Assembly (NCBI GenBank): GCA_964425605.1
Contig: CAYRNR010000002.1
Coordinates: 124,001 to 188,000 of the forward strand
Direction of reading: 5' to 3'
DNA: 64,000 nucleotides
DNA from: CAYRNR01 sp964425605
Lineage (GTDB): Bacteria > Myxococcota_A > UBA796 > UBA9615 > CAYRNR01
Shown here in pieces: positions 37,629 through 45,927 of this stretch. The position numbers and the translations under genes were made by a program. How positions within the stretch are numbered: the first letter of the stretch is position 1; each line of letters opens with the position of its first letter. The notes under the pieces were generated by a model, which saw nothing but the letters and a program-made list of their open reading frames with translations, had not been told where the DNA came from and made no database searches.

Positions 37629-40616
37629 ATGCACGAATCCACACAATCCGTCACGAGACCCTCCCCCTGGGACCGCACGCGCGCCTGGCTGATGGAGCGC
37701 ATGACCCTGCCCCTGGTGCGGACCAAGTTGTTCGCGGTGGCGACGATGCTCAACTACAGGCCGTCGCTGAGGCACCACCTGAAGGACCGCCTGCCCGACG
37801 GCGAGGACATGGTGTTCGACGCGGTCATCCAGTGGACCACGTGGGACCGCTCGAGGGGGATGCACGCGGTGTTCCGCGATGGGCGGATGAAGGTCGGGGC
37901 GGGGGTCCTCGAGCAGGCGGACGTGACGTTCCGCTGCAAGCGGCTTCAGGACCTGCGTGGGCTGTTCGCGGCGGGCGCCGACACGCTGGACATGATCATC
38001 AACAACGACGTGGCCATCGAGGGCAACATGAGCACCCTGGCCAAGTTCGGCCACATGGCCGCGGCGGTCCAGCAGGGTGGACGCAAGCTGCCGCTGCACG
38101 AGCGCTGGAGCCACAGCGCCTGGCCCGACCACTGGCAGGACATGCCCGCCTACCCCGTGGGAGAACCGCCGGCCGATATCCCGGCGGGCGAGGTGACCCT
38201 CCTCGACGATCCCCACCTGACGGCCTACTCGCTGGAGGACCTACCGAGGATCAAGCGCCAGCTCTGGGCCTACCGGACCGAGCTGACGCAGTGGTGCACC
38301 GAGCGGGCGGTGAACCTCACGCAGTTCGTGCGGAGCGAGGAGGGGGGACCGGACGAACGCGCCGTGGACCGTCAGGCGCGCGCGGTCCGTCACCTGCTGA
38401 CCCACAAGAAGCCGGTCATCCACGACGACGACCTGCTCGCCGGGACCACGACCTCCAAGCGGATCGGCGTGCCCCTGTACCCGGAGCTGGGCGCCACCTG
38501 GGGTTGGTCCGAGCTGCTGACCACCCAGGCGCGGGAGCGCAACCCGTACCTGATCACCGACGAGGAGATCGATCTGCTCGACCGTCAGGTCTACCCGTTC
38601 TGGCTCCACGACAACGTGCGCCAGTACAGCTACGACCACGGCGGCGATCCCGAGCTGCTGAACCTGGACGCCCGGTTCGCCCTGTACTTCATGTGGAAGA
38701 CGCAGGCCATCTCCCACACGCTGATCGACACACCGAGCGTGCTGCGCAGGGGCTTGCGGGACATCTGCGACGAGGCCCGCGAGCGGGAGGCCGGGGCGCA
38801 GGACGACGAGGCTCGGGAGCTCTACGGCGCCATGCAGATCGCCCTCGACGGGGTGATCGACTACTCCGGCCGGCTGGCCACCCACGCGCGGGAGCTGGCC
38901 CAGGGCCTGGACGGGGACGAGCGCCGCCGCGCCGAGCTGCTGGAGATGGCGCGTATCTGCGACAAGGTGCCCGCCCAGCCCGCCGAGACGCTGCACGAGG
39001 CCGTCCAGGCCATCTGGCTGCTGATGGTGGCGCTACACCAGGAGAGCTTCAACGCGGCGCTGGTCGTGGGGCGCCTCGACGTGTGGCTGGAGCCGTTCTT
39101 CCAGGCGCACATGGCCGGCGCCGAGGACGACGGGGACGAACGCCAGCGCATCGAGCGCGCCCTCGAGCTGTGCAGCGCGCTGGTGCTCAAGCTCACCGAT
39201 CACATGCCGTTCGTCGAGAGCGCCGGCAACCGCATCTTCTCCGGGTCGTCGGGCAACCAGGTGATCACCCTGGGGGGCGTGACCGGCGACGGCGCGTCGG
39301 CCGTGTGCGACATGACCTGGATCTGGCTCAAGGTCACCGAGATGCTGCGCGTGCGCGATCCCAACGTGAACGCGCGCTTCGCCCCCGGCGTGAACTCCCA
39401 CGCGTACCTGCGGCGCCTGTGCGAGGTGAACCTGCTCACGGGCGCCACGCCGTCGCTGCACAACGACGACGCGGTGATCCCGTCGATGCTCGAGCAGGGC
39501 TTCGAGCTTCGGCACGCCCGGGACTGGACGGCCACCGGGTGTGTCGAGCCCACGAGCTGCGGACGGCACCTGGGGCACACCAACTCGATGATGTTCAACA
39601 TGGTCGGCGCATTCGAGATGGCGCTGAACGACGGCGTGCACCCGCTGATCGGCGAGCAGGTCGGTCCGCGCAGCGGTGATCCCCGCGGGCTCGAGACCTT
39701 CGATGCGTTCCTGGGCGCGTTCAAGAGCCAGCTGGGGTGGCTCATCGATCGCTCGGCCGAGGCCAACAACATGCTGGGCCGCACCCACCAGCGGATCCAC
39801 CCCACGCCGCTGATGTCTGCCCTCTTCGAGGGTCCGATGGAGTCGGGTCGCGACGTGGTGCGCGGTGGCGCGCGCTACAACTCGTCGGGCACGGCGCTGG
39901 TGGGATTCACCGACGTCGTGGACAGCCTCGCCGCGGTCAAGACCCTGGTGTACGACGAGGGCCGGGTGGACATGGCCACGCTGCTCGACGCCCTCGCAGC
40001 CGATTTCGCCGGGCACGAGGCGCTGCACGCCGAGGTCCTCAACCGCGCGCCCAAGTTCGGCCAGGACGGGGGGATGCCCCTCGAGATCGCGCAGGACCTG
40101 ATGGCGTTCGCCTACGACCGCTACCAGTCCCACGAGCACTACCGGGGCGGCCGCTACGTACCCGGGTACTGGTCCATGTCCTACCACGTGGCATTCGGCG
40201 ACCTGTCCGGCGCCCTGCCCAGCGGCCGCCGCCGCGGCGAGAGCTTCACCCCCGGCCTCACGCCGTCCCAGCGGTCCGGCGCGCCGCTGACCGAACAGCT
40301 GCGCACCGTGGCCTCCCTGGACGCCCTGCACATGCCCAACAACATCGCGTTCAACGTCAAGGTCGTGCCCGGCGCCGACGACAGCCACGCCCAGACCGTC
40401 GACCGGATGGCGGCCTACGTGGGCGCGTACTTCGAGATGGGCGGCATGCAGATCCAGTTCAACGTGACCGACAGCGACACCCTGCGCGCGGCCATGGAGA
40501 CCCCCGACGAGTACCGCGACCTGCTCGTGCGCATCTCCGGGTACAACGTCTACTTCGTGGACCTGACCCCCGAGGCCCAGCTCGAGGTCATCGGCCGCAT
40601 GGAGCACGCCCTGTGA
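37629..40616 (+). CDS. Glycyl radical enzyme with N-terminal SCP2-like lipid-binding domain
   Basis: A 995-residue protein. Residues 30-150 resemble an SCP2/sterol-carrier domain (MVFDAVIQWTTWD, VFRDGRMKVGAG, ADVTFRCKRLQDLRGLFAAG, NDVAIEGNMSTLAKFG). Residues 195-995 are a pyruvate formate-lyase-like glycyl radical enzyme: thiyl-radical Cys638 in TGCVEPTSCG and radical Gly971 in RISGYNVYFVDL. GCVEP is the motif of the dehydratase, choline lyase and decarboxylase branch, not of pyruvate formate-lyase. The lipid-binding domain suggests a hydrophobic substrate. ATG 37629 has GAGGGG upstream; an in-frame ATG at 37512 would run through the operator. The enzyme acts without oxygen and needs the coupled activase. 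Confidence 0.88.
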   Translation: MHESTQSVTRPSPWDRTRAWLMERMTLPLVRTKLFAVATMLNYRPSLRHHLKDRLPDGEDMVFDAVIQWTTWDRSRGMHAVFRDGRMKVGAGVLEQADVTFRCKRLQDLRGLFAAGADTLDMIINNDVAIEGNMSTLAKFGHMAAAVQQGGRKLPLHERWSHSAWPDHWQDMPAYPVGEPPADIPAGEVTLLDDPHLTAYSLEDLPRIKRQLWAYRTELTQWCTERAVNLTQFVRSEEGGPDERAVDRQARAVRHLLTHKKPVIHDDDLLAGTTTSKRIGVPLYPELGATWGWSELLTTQARERNPYLITDEEIDLLDRQVYPFWLHDNVRQYSYDHGGDPELLNLDARFALYFMWKTQAISHTLIDTPSVLRRGLRDICDEAREREAGAQDDEARELYGAMQIALDGVIDYSGRLATHARELAQGLDGDERRRAELLEMARICDKVPAQPAETLHEAVQAIWLLMVALHQESFNAALVVGRLDVWLEPFFQAHMAGAEDDGDERQRIERALELCSALVLKLTDHMPFVESAGNRIFSGSSGNQVITLGGVTGDGASAVCDMTWIWLKVTEMLRVRDPNVNARFAPGVNSHAYLRRLCEVNLLTGATPSLHNDDAVIPSMLEQGFELRHARDWTATGCVEPTSCGRHLGHTNSMMFNMVGAFEMALNDGVHPLIGEQVGPRSGDPRGLETFDAFLGAFKSQLGWLIDRSAEANNMLGRTHQRIHPTPLMSALFEGPMESGRDVVRGGARYNSSGTALVGFTDVVDSLAAVKTLVYDEGRVDMATLLDALAADFAGHEALHAEVLNRAPKFGQDGGMPLEIAQDLMAFAYDRYQSHEHYRGGRYVPGYWSMSYHVAFGDLSGALPSGRRRGESFTPGLTPSQRSGAPLTEQLRTVASLDALHMPNNIAFNVKVVPGADDSHAQTVDRMAAYVGAYFEMGGMQIQFNVTDSDTLRAAMETPDEYRDLLVRISGYNVYFVDLTPEAQLEVIGRMEHAL

Positions 40617-41530
40617 CCCGCGGCGACGAGCCACGGCCGCCGTACATCGTCGACGTGCGGCGCAACTCCCTCGACGACGGCCCCGGCATACGCACGGTGG
40701 TGTTCTTCAAGGGCTGCCCCCTCCGCTGCGCCTGGTGCCAGAACCCCGAGACCCTGTCGCCGAGTTCCCAGCTGCAGCGGATCGCCGAACGCTGCACCGG
40801 CTGTGGACGCTGTGTACCCGTGTGCCCCCGTCACGTGGCCCGGCCAGCCCTCCAGGAACAGTCCTTCGAGGACTGCGGCGCCTGCGGTGAATGCGCCAAA
40901 CCCTGCGCGCAGCTCGCGCGCCGGATCGCCGGTACAGCGTGGAGCGCGGACGAGCTCGTCGCGTTGCTGATCCGTGACGAGCCGTTCTACCGCCTGTCCG
41001 GAGGCGGCGTGACCCTGTCCGGGGGCGAGCCGACCCTCTACCCGGCGTTCGCAGGCGAGATCGCGGCAGGACTGGCCGCGAAGACCATCCACGTGCTGGT
41101 GGAGACCTGCGGGCATTTCCAGTGGGAGGCCTTCGAGCGCCATCTGCTGGCCCACCTCGGCACCCTGTACTTCGACCTCAAGCTGGCCGACGACACCCAG
41201 CACCGCCATCACACCGGCCGCTCGAACCGCCGCATCCACGACAACCTGCGGCGGCTCGCCGGCCACACCGGACTCGAACTCCTGCCCCGCATCCCCCTCG
41301 TCCCCGGGATCACCGACTCCTCGTCCAACCTCGAGGCCCTCGCGTCGCTGCTGCTGGACCTCGGCCTGCGCGAGGTCGCCCTGTTGCCCTACAACCCCCT
41401 GTGGATCTCCAAGCGACAGGGGCTGGGCCTGGATCTGCCGTACGACCGGCAGGAGTGGATGCCTCCGGAGCACGTGGCCCGGTGCAAGGACGTCCTGGAC
41501 CGGGCGGGGTTGGTGGTGAGGGAAGACTGA
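40613..41530 (+). CDS. Glycyl-radical-enzyme activating radical SAM protein
   Basis: A 305-residue activase that uses S-adenosylmethionine to place the radical on Gly971 of its partner. The radical SAM cluster is bound by Cys35, Cys39 and Cys42 (GCPLRCAWCQNPE). Two ferredoxin-type clusters follow: Cys61, 64, 67, 71 and Cys88, 91, 94, 98, as in the activases of glycerol dehydratase and choline lyase rather than the short PFL activase. LSGGEPTL and LYFDLKLAD are further family motifs. GTG 40613 overlaps the enzyme stop (GTGA). Confidence 0.92.
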   Translation: MTRGDEPRPPYIVDVRRNSLDDGPGIRTVVFFKGCPLRCAWCQNPETLSPSSQLQRIAERCTGCGRCVPVCPRHVARPALQEQSFEDCGACGECAKPCAQLARRIAGTAWSADELVALLIRDEPFYRLSGGGVTLSGGEPTLYPAFAGEIAAGLAAKTIHVLVETCGHFQWEAFERHLLAHLGTLYFDLKLADDTQHRHHTGRSNRRIHDNLRRLAGHTGLELLPRIPLVPGITDSSSNLEALASLLLDLGLREVALLPYNPLWISKRQGLGLDLPYDRQEWMPPEHVARCKDVLDRAGLVVRED

Positions 41531-41553
41531 ACCCCGGACCTTCTGACTGCCAG
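41529..41553. repeat. Left 25-bp tRNA-derived direct repeat (att-like)
   Basis: Identical over 25 bases to 45809-45833, same orientation, 4280 bp apart. The minus strand corresponds to anticodon loop, anticodon 3' stem, variable loop and T-stem/loop of an alanine-type tRNA. It begins inside the activase stop codon. It is read here as the left core site of an integrated element. Confidence 0.8.
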
Positions 41554-41621
41554 GCTGTAGCACAGCCCCCCTGTCCCCTGGAATATCAACGACCTGTAGC
41601 GCTCGTTGTCGCTCGTTGAAA

Positions 41622-41643
41622 TGCCCCAACTTCTGCCCCAACT
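41622..41643 (+). repeat. Twin TGCCCCAACT motif inside the left repeat
   Basis: TGCCCCAACT occurs at 41622-41631 and, as CTGCCCCAACT, ending at 41643. The same motif occurs at 45720-45729 just inside the right repeat, and TGCCCCAA inverted at 45666-45673. Placement inside both cores fits arm-type recombinase sites. The rest of the 41554-41884 interval shows no gene. Confidence 0.45.
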
Positions 41644-41884
41644 CGGGGTGGGACCCCTGCCCTGCCGGGCGGCGGGCATCGGAACCTCACTCAATTCGAT
41701 TCGCGGCCACCCCGGGGCCGACCTGCTGTCGCCCACTGCCGAGGCCCTGGGGTGGCCCGATCGAGCCGCTCACACGCCTGCGTCGGAGCCAATCGCTTCA
41801 CCCCACGCGGTGAGAGCGCGATACGATACGTTCCCATCGGGTCGCGACGCGGATGGGGCTTCCCGCGCCGATCCGGGAGGACTC

Positions 41885-43432
41885 ATGACCCGCGACGACC
41901 TGCTCGCCCGCCTCGACGGCACCGAGTGGACCGATTTCGAGCTCAAGTCAGGCGCTGGCGGCGTGCCCCAGGATGCCTTCAAGACCATCGCAGCCATGGC
42001 CAACAGCGGCGGCGGCTGGATCGTCTTCGGCGTGTCCGAGCAGGACGGCGAGTACGCCATCACCGGCATCGACGACATCGACCGCTTCCAGAACGACCTG
42101 CTCAGTGCCATCCGCACCGGCGACAAGGTCAGCCGCCCGCCTGTCGTTGAGCCGCGCCTCCACCGCTTCGACGAGGGATGGGTACTCGCGCTCCAGGTCA
42201 CAGAGGTCTCTCGAACCGACAAGCCAGTGCGATGCCGCGTCAAGGGCCGCTGGCCGGCCTACGTGCGGGTGGGAGCCGGCGATCACCGCTGCCGCCCCGA
42301 GGAGGAGGGACGCTTCGTCCGCGACGCCACCGAGGAGCGCTACGACCAGACCGCATACGCTGACGTCACGCAGGAGCAGCTCGATCCCGAAGCGATCAGC
42401 TGGCTGCGCGGGCTCATCGAGCTTCGCCGCCCCGCAGCCGCGAACCCGGGCAGTGACGCCCTCACCTGGCTCACCTCGGTGGGGCTGGTGAGGGCAGACG
42501 GCGTTCTCACCAGGGCGGCAGCGCTCCTGTTCGGGCGACCTGGGGTCCTGGCGGGGTTGCTCCCCCGCGGCATCGTCGATCTCCGCGTCATGCACACGCC
42601 GGCCGGCGGCGGGATCCCCAAACACCGCTGGGACGACCGACGCCTCTGTGACGGCAACATCGTCGACGCCCTGCGCACCCTGTTCGAGCGCTTCCACACC
42701 CTCTGCCCTCAGCCCTTCGAGATGGAGGACGAGGGCCCACACCGCCGTTCACGCACTCGGGAAGAGGAGGCGCTCCGCGAGGCGTTGGTCAACCTGATCG
42801 CGCACCAGGACTACTCCGACCAGGGCCGCATCCCCACCGTGCTGTGGTGGCGAGACCGTATCCACTTTCGTAACCCCGGCGACTCCTTCGTCCCGGTCGA
42901 GCTACTCGCAGGCGGCGGCCACAGCCTGCTGCGCAACCCCCTCATCGCCCGGCTCCTGCGCCAGGCCGAGCTCGCCGAGCAGGCGGGCACAGGACTCCCA
43001 CTCATCCTCAACACCTGGCGCGACGCGGGCAGACAGCCGCCGGAGATCCGCAACGACCCCGGGAGCAAGCTGTTCGAGCTCGTCTTCCCCTGGGGAGATG
43101 AGCCTGTATCCAGCCGGAGGGAGCGGGCTGGCGGAGGTTCTGGCCCAGTTGACGAGCCCGCAACGGCCTCCTCTGACCCAGTATTTGACCTAGTAAATGG
43201 ACCAGTAAAAACGGGCCCCGAAGCGCCGCTTCGTGAACGGCTCTTCCAGCTACTGGGGGCAACCCCTGGGCTTCGGGTACCGGCCCTGATGAAGCAACTC
43301 GGCGTCTCGGACAGCACGGTCAAGCGAGCGCTCAAGGAGCTCAAAGCCGATGGCCGTGTCGTCTTCCGTGGTTCCCCCAAGACCGGCGGCTATCACCTGG
43401 TCACCGACGATGACGAGAACTCAGGGCGGTGA
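41885..43432 (+). CDS. AlbA_2 (Schlafen-like) / HATPase_c_4 / winged-helix regulator
   Basis: A 515-residue protein. The N-terminal AlbA_2 domain is seen in EWTDFELKSGAG, AMANSGGGWIVFGVSE and AYVRVGAGDHRC (residues 13-145). A GHKL ATPase-like part follows with REALVNLIAHQDYSDQG (N-box), IHFRNPGDSF and AEQAGTGLPLIL. A disordered acidic linker leads to a C-terminal winged helix (LRVPALMKQLGVSDSTVKRALKEL). Such proteins are often labelled RecG-like regulators and are common on mobile and defence loci. ATG 41885 is the first sensible start after the left att-like repeat. It is the only plausible non-surface cargo of the bracketed segment. Confidence 0.85.
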   Translation: MTRDDLLARLDGTEWTDFELKSGAGGVPQDAFKTIAAMANSGGGWIVFGVSEQDGEYAITGIDDIDRFQNDLLSAIRTGDKVSRPPVVEPRLHRFDEGWVLALQVTEVSRTDKPVRCRVKGRWPAYVRVGAGDHRCRPEEEGRFVRDATEERYDQTAYADVTQEQLDPEAISWLRGLIELRRPAAANPGSDALTWLTSVGLVRADGVLTRAAALLFGRPGVLAGLLPRGIVDLRVMHTPAGGGIPKHRWDDRRLCDGNIVDALRTLFERFHTLCPQPFEMEDEGPHRRSRTREEEALREALVNLIAHQDYSDQGRIPTVLWWRDRIHFRNPGDSFVPVELLAGGGHSLLRNPLIARLLRQAELAEQAGTGLPLILNTWRDAGRQPPEIRNDPGSKLFELVFPWGDEPVSSRRERAGGGSGPVDEPATASSDPVFDLVNGPVKTGPEAPLRERLFQLLGATPGLRVPALMKQLGVSDSTVKRALKELKADGRVVFRGSPKTGGYHLVTDDDENSGR

Positions 43433-43508
43433 ACACCACAACCGACGTCCGCGTTCAACTCGTTGACTCGGTCAGATCGCCGCCATCCCTGGCCGCCGTA
43501 CGCGTAGG

Positions 43509-45527
43509 TCAACCCAGTGTGGAGGAACGCCGCTTCCAGGCGAGAACCGCAACGAGCCAGAGGAAGATCGTCGCTTCAGGAGAGACTCCAAGGCCGGTCC
43601 GGCACTCGCACCCCCCACCCGTGTCGAAGTCGCTGTCATCGTCGCCGGCCTGGTCGTCGTCGGAGTGGTCGTCGTCGTCCGCCGACTCACAGTCCGAGTC
43701 GTCGGTGTCGATCTCGCCATCGCAGTCGTTGTCGATACCATCCTCGCAGTCCTCTGGCTGATCGTATCCCACCGACGGATCGGAATCATCGCAATCGCCA
43801 TCACAGACGGATTGCCCGTCGCCATCCACGTCGGACTCCTCGTCCGTGCTCGGGTCGCAGTCGTCGTCCACGCCCCCGTTGCAGATCTCCACGGAGCCGG
43901 GATGGACCGCGCTGTCTTCGTCGTCGCAATCCCCTTCGCAAGGTGTCCAGCCGTCCTCGTCCTCGTCAGGGCAGGGCTTGCCGAGGACCAGGTAGGTCTG
44001 CCCGACGCCCAGGCCGCCTTCGTTGTTCTGTGGTGCACCGACCAGGAAATCCGTGAGTCCATCGCCGTTCACGTCCCCCTGCCCGGCGAGCGCATCGCCG
44101 GTCCGGTCGCCCACATCCTCGCCGATGAGCGACGCACTGAAAGGCGGACTGCCGCCGGAGATGGCGGCGCCACCGAAGTACAGGTAGGTCTTTCCGGCGC
44201 TCGTACCCCCGTCGTCGTTCATTCGCGCGCTGATCAGGAAGTCGTCGTATCCGTCGCCGTCGACGTCCCCTGCCCCAGCGACGAGGGTTCCGAACTCGTC
44301 ACCCTCACGTTCAGCGAGCAGGAACAGATCGGCGTCGGAGAGCGACGTCTCCATCGTCCACTCCCCAGCTCGTCCGAGGAGGAGGAACGCCTTACCAGCA
44401 TCCATGCCGCTCTCATCGTGGCCCGGTCCGCCGATGAGGATGTCGTCGAATCCGTCTCCGTTCACGTCGCCGGCTCCCGCCGCGGATCCTGCTCCGCACA
44501 CCCAGGAGAATCCGGCGGACAACGGCTCGGCCACGAACGAGGCGTCGGCGTCGGCGAAGCTCGTGTCCATCTCCCAGCCCGCTGCCCCTCCGAAGAAGAG
44601 GTAGACCTGGCCGTAGCTTCCGGGAACCGACTCGTTCTCGTGATGGGGCGAGCCGACCAGGAAATCGCCGAATCCATCCCCATTGACGTCACCGGCACCG
44701 GCGGCGAACTCCGTGTAGTAGTCCCTGCTGTCACCCAGGAACGAACCGTCCGCGGCGGCGAGCGAGGTCGCCAAACTCCAGCCCCCGCTCCGACCGAGGA
44801 ACAGGTAGACCTGCCCGGAATCCGTTCCTGCCTCGTCGTTCGCCGGAGCCACGATCAGGAAGTCGTCGAGCCCATCGGCATCGACGTCTCCAGCGCCTGA
44901 CACCCAAGATCCGGAGTAGTCCCACCCGACCTCACCCCAGAAGGACGCGTCCGCCGAAGCAATTGACGTGCCCACGGCCCAGCCCGCCTCCCTCCCCAGC
45001 ACGAGATACGTGACGCCTGCGCCATCGCAGCAGACCTCGGGATCGCCACCCGGCTGATCGTCGTACGGTGCGCTGATCAGCAGGTCGTCGAGGCCGTCCC
45101 CGTTCGTGTCGCCGACGCCCGCTACCGCAGCACCGACGTAGTCCCAGTCCGTCTCGCCCACGAACGACGCGTCGGCATCCGCCAGGCTGGTATCCATCGA
45201 CCATCCCTCGGCAGAGCCGAAGAAGATGTATGCCTGGCCAGCGTGCTCCCCACCGTCCGAGTTCTCGCAGGCTCCGATGACGATGTCATCGAAGCCGTCG
45301 CCGTTGATGTCTGCCGAGTTCGCAATCCCTGTGCCCGACAAGTCGTCCTCGGCCTCACCGAGAAAGGACGAATCGGCGTCGGCCAGGGACTGGCTCGGCG
45401 ACCAGGCGCTGGCGCGCATCGGAGAGAGCAGGCCAATGCCCATCACGAGCATCGTCACCACGCAGAGCGAAGCGTGTTTCACCGTGAACGGCCCCATCGA
45501 CCCTACCTGAGTGTCCTTCCTCCTCAT
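43509..45527 (-). CDS. FG-GAP (integrin-alpha-like) propeller surface protein with MopE repeats and CxC tail
   Basis: A 672-residue exported protein. After a signal peptide there are seven FG-GAP repeats of about 60 residues with calcium loops such as DINGDGFDDIVIGA, DTNGDGLDDLLISAP and DVNGDGFGDFLVGSP, enough for one beta-propeller. Two MopE-like units (CEGDCDDEDSAVHPG, CDGDCDDSDPSV) follow, then an Asp-rich linker and a tail GGGCEC, hydrophobic helix, KRR. The tail is the CxC form of the MYXO-CTERM layout. ATG 45527 has poor spacing to the AGGAGG, which lies inside the frame; ATG 45497 is an alternative start. Confidence 0.85.
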   Translation of the reverse strand: MRRKDTQVGSMGPFTVKHASLCVVTMLVMGIGLLSPMRASAWSPSQSLADADSSFLGEAEDDLSGTGIANSADINGDGFDDIVIGACENSDGGEHAGQAYIFFGSAEGWSMDTSLADADASFVGETDWDYVGAAVAGVGDTNGDGLDDLLISAPYDDQPGGDPEVCCDGAGVTYLVLGREAGWAVGTSIASADASFWGEVGWDYSGSWVSGAGDVDADGLDDFLIVAPANDEAGTDSGQVYLFLGRSGGWSLATSLAAADGSFLGDSRDYYTEFAAGAGDVNGDGFGDFLVGSPHHENESVPGSYGQVYLFFGGAAGWEMDTSFADADASFVAEPLSAGFSWVCGAGSAAGAGDVNGDGFDDILIGGPGHDESGMDAGKAFLLLGRAGEWTMETSLSDADLFLLAEREGDEFGTLVAGAGDVDGDGYDDFLISARMNDDGGTSAGKTYLYFGGAAISGGSPPFSASLIGEDVGDRTGDALAGQGDVNGDGLTDFLVGAPQNNEGGLGVGQTYLVLGKPCPDEDEDGWTPCEGDCDDEDSAVHPGSVEICNGGVDDDCDPSTDEESDVDGDGQSVCDGDCDDSDPSVGYDQPEDCEDGIDNDCDGEIDTDDSDCESADDDDHSDDDQAGDDDSDFDTGGGCECRTGLGVSPEATIFLWLVAVLAWKRRSSTLG

Positions 45528-45596
45528 CTTTCATCATCGGGGTCTCGGTAGTCGAGGGAGCGCGCGATCGGAGATGACGCACACGCGCGACCAACC

Positions 45597-45618
45597 CACA
45601 TGACCTCGGATCATGTGG
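45597..45618. promoter_or_regulatory. Perfect inverted repeat upstream of the FG-GAP gene
   Basis: CCACATGA and TCATGTGG form 8-base arms (45596-45603 and 45611-45618) around a 7-base loop, 70 bp before the FG-GAP start. It could be an operator or an RNA hairpin. Confidence 0.35.
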
Positions 45619-45719
45619 TCCCCACCACAACGTCCGCTCCGTCCGCCGTTCGAGCGCCCCCGGATTGGGGCAAACGGACACCCGAGTCAGCCCGATATCG
45701 CGTCGATTTGCCCAGAAAA

Positions 45720-45729
45720 TGCCCCAACT
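45720..45729 (+). repeat. TGCCCCAACT motif inside the right repeat
   Basis: Matches the twin motif at 41622-41643 and lies 80 bp inside the right 25-bp repeat. See the left copy. An inverted repeat AACGGGC/GCCCGTT (45747-45753, 45775-45781) stands between it and the tRNA fragment. Confidence 0.45.
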
Positions 45730-45788
45730 CAGGGCCCCAGAACGACAACGGGCACCTAACCAAATCCGCTAAGGGCCCGTTATCATTA

Positions 45789-45856
45789 TGGTGGAGCGAC
45801 GGGGGATCGAACCCCGGACCTTCTGACTGCCAGTCAGATGCTCGGCCGGACCGAGC
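45789..45856 (-). pseudogene. Truncated tRNA (alanine-type, anticodon GGC), 3' portion to CCA
   Basis: On the minus strand a D-arm-like hairpin (GCTC...GAGC), an anticodon arm TCTGA-CTGGCAG-TCAGA, variable loop, T-arm CGGGG-TTCGATC-CCCCG, acceptor strand TCGCTCC, A and CCA follow in proper order. The matching 5' acceptor strand GGAGCGA is absent upstream, so the gene is not functional as it stands. The 3' end points into the bracketed segment, as when an element integrates at a tRNA 3' end. Apart from this and the inner motif, 45528-45927 holds no gene. Confidence 0.7.
45809..45833. repeat. Right 25-bp tRNA-derived direct repeat (att-like)
   Basis: Second perfect copy of 41529-41553, embedded in the truncated tRNA. 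Beyond the 25 bases the flanks diverge at once on both sides. Confidence 0.8.
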
Positions 45857-45927
45857 CGCATGCCATGGCAGGTTTCGTCCGTTCCAGAGAACCGCCCGTG
45901 ATACGCTTCCGACCGAAAGGGGGGGCC

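Noticed and set aside
38241..40634. Minus-strand frames opposite the glycyl radical enzyme
   Set aside because: No motif or ribosome site; the plus strand carries the catalytic Cys and Gly motifs.
45789..45880. Functional tRNA-Ala(GGC) gene
   Set aside because: The 3' half is convincing but no 5' strand pairs with the acceptor TCGCTCC, so a full cloverleaf cannot form.
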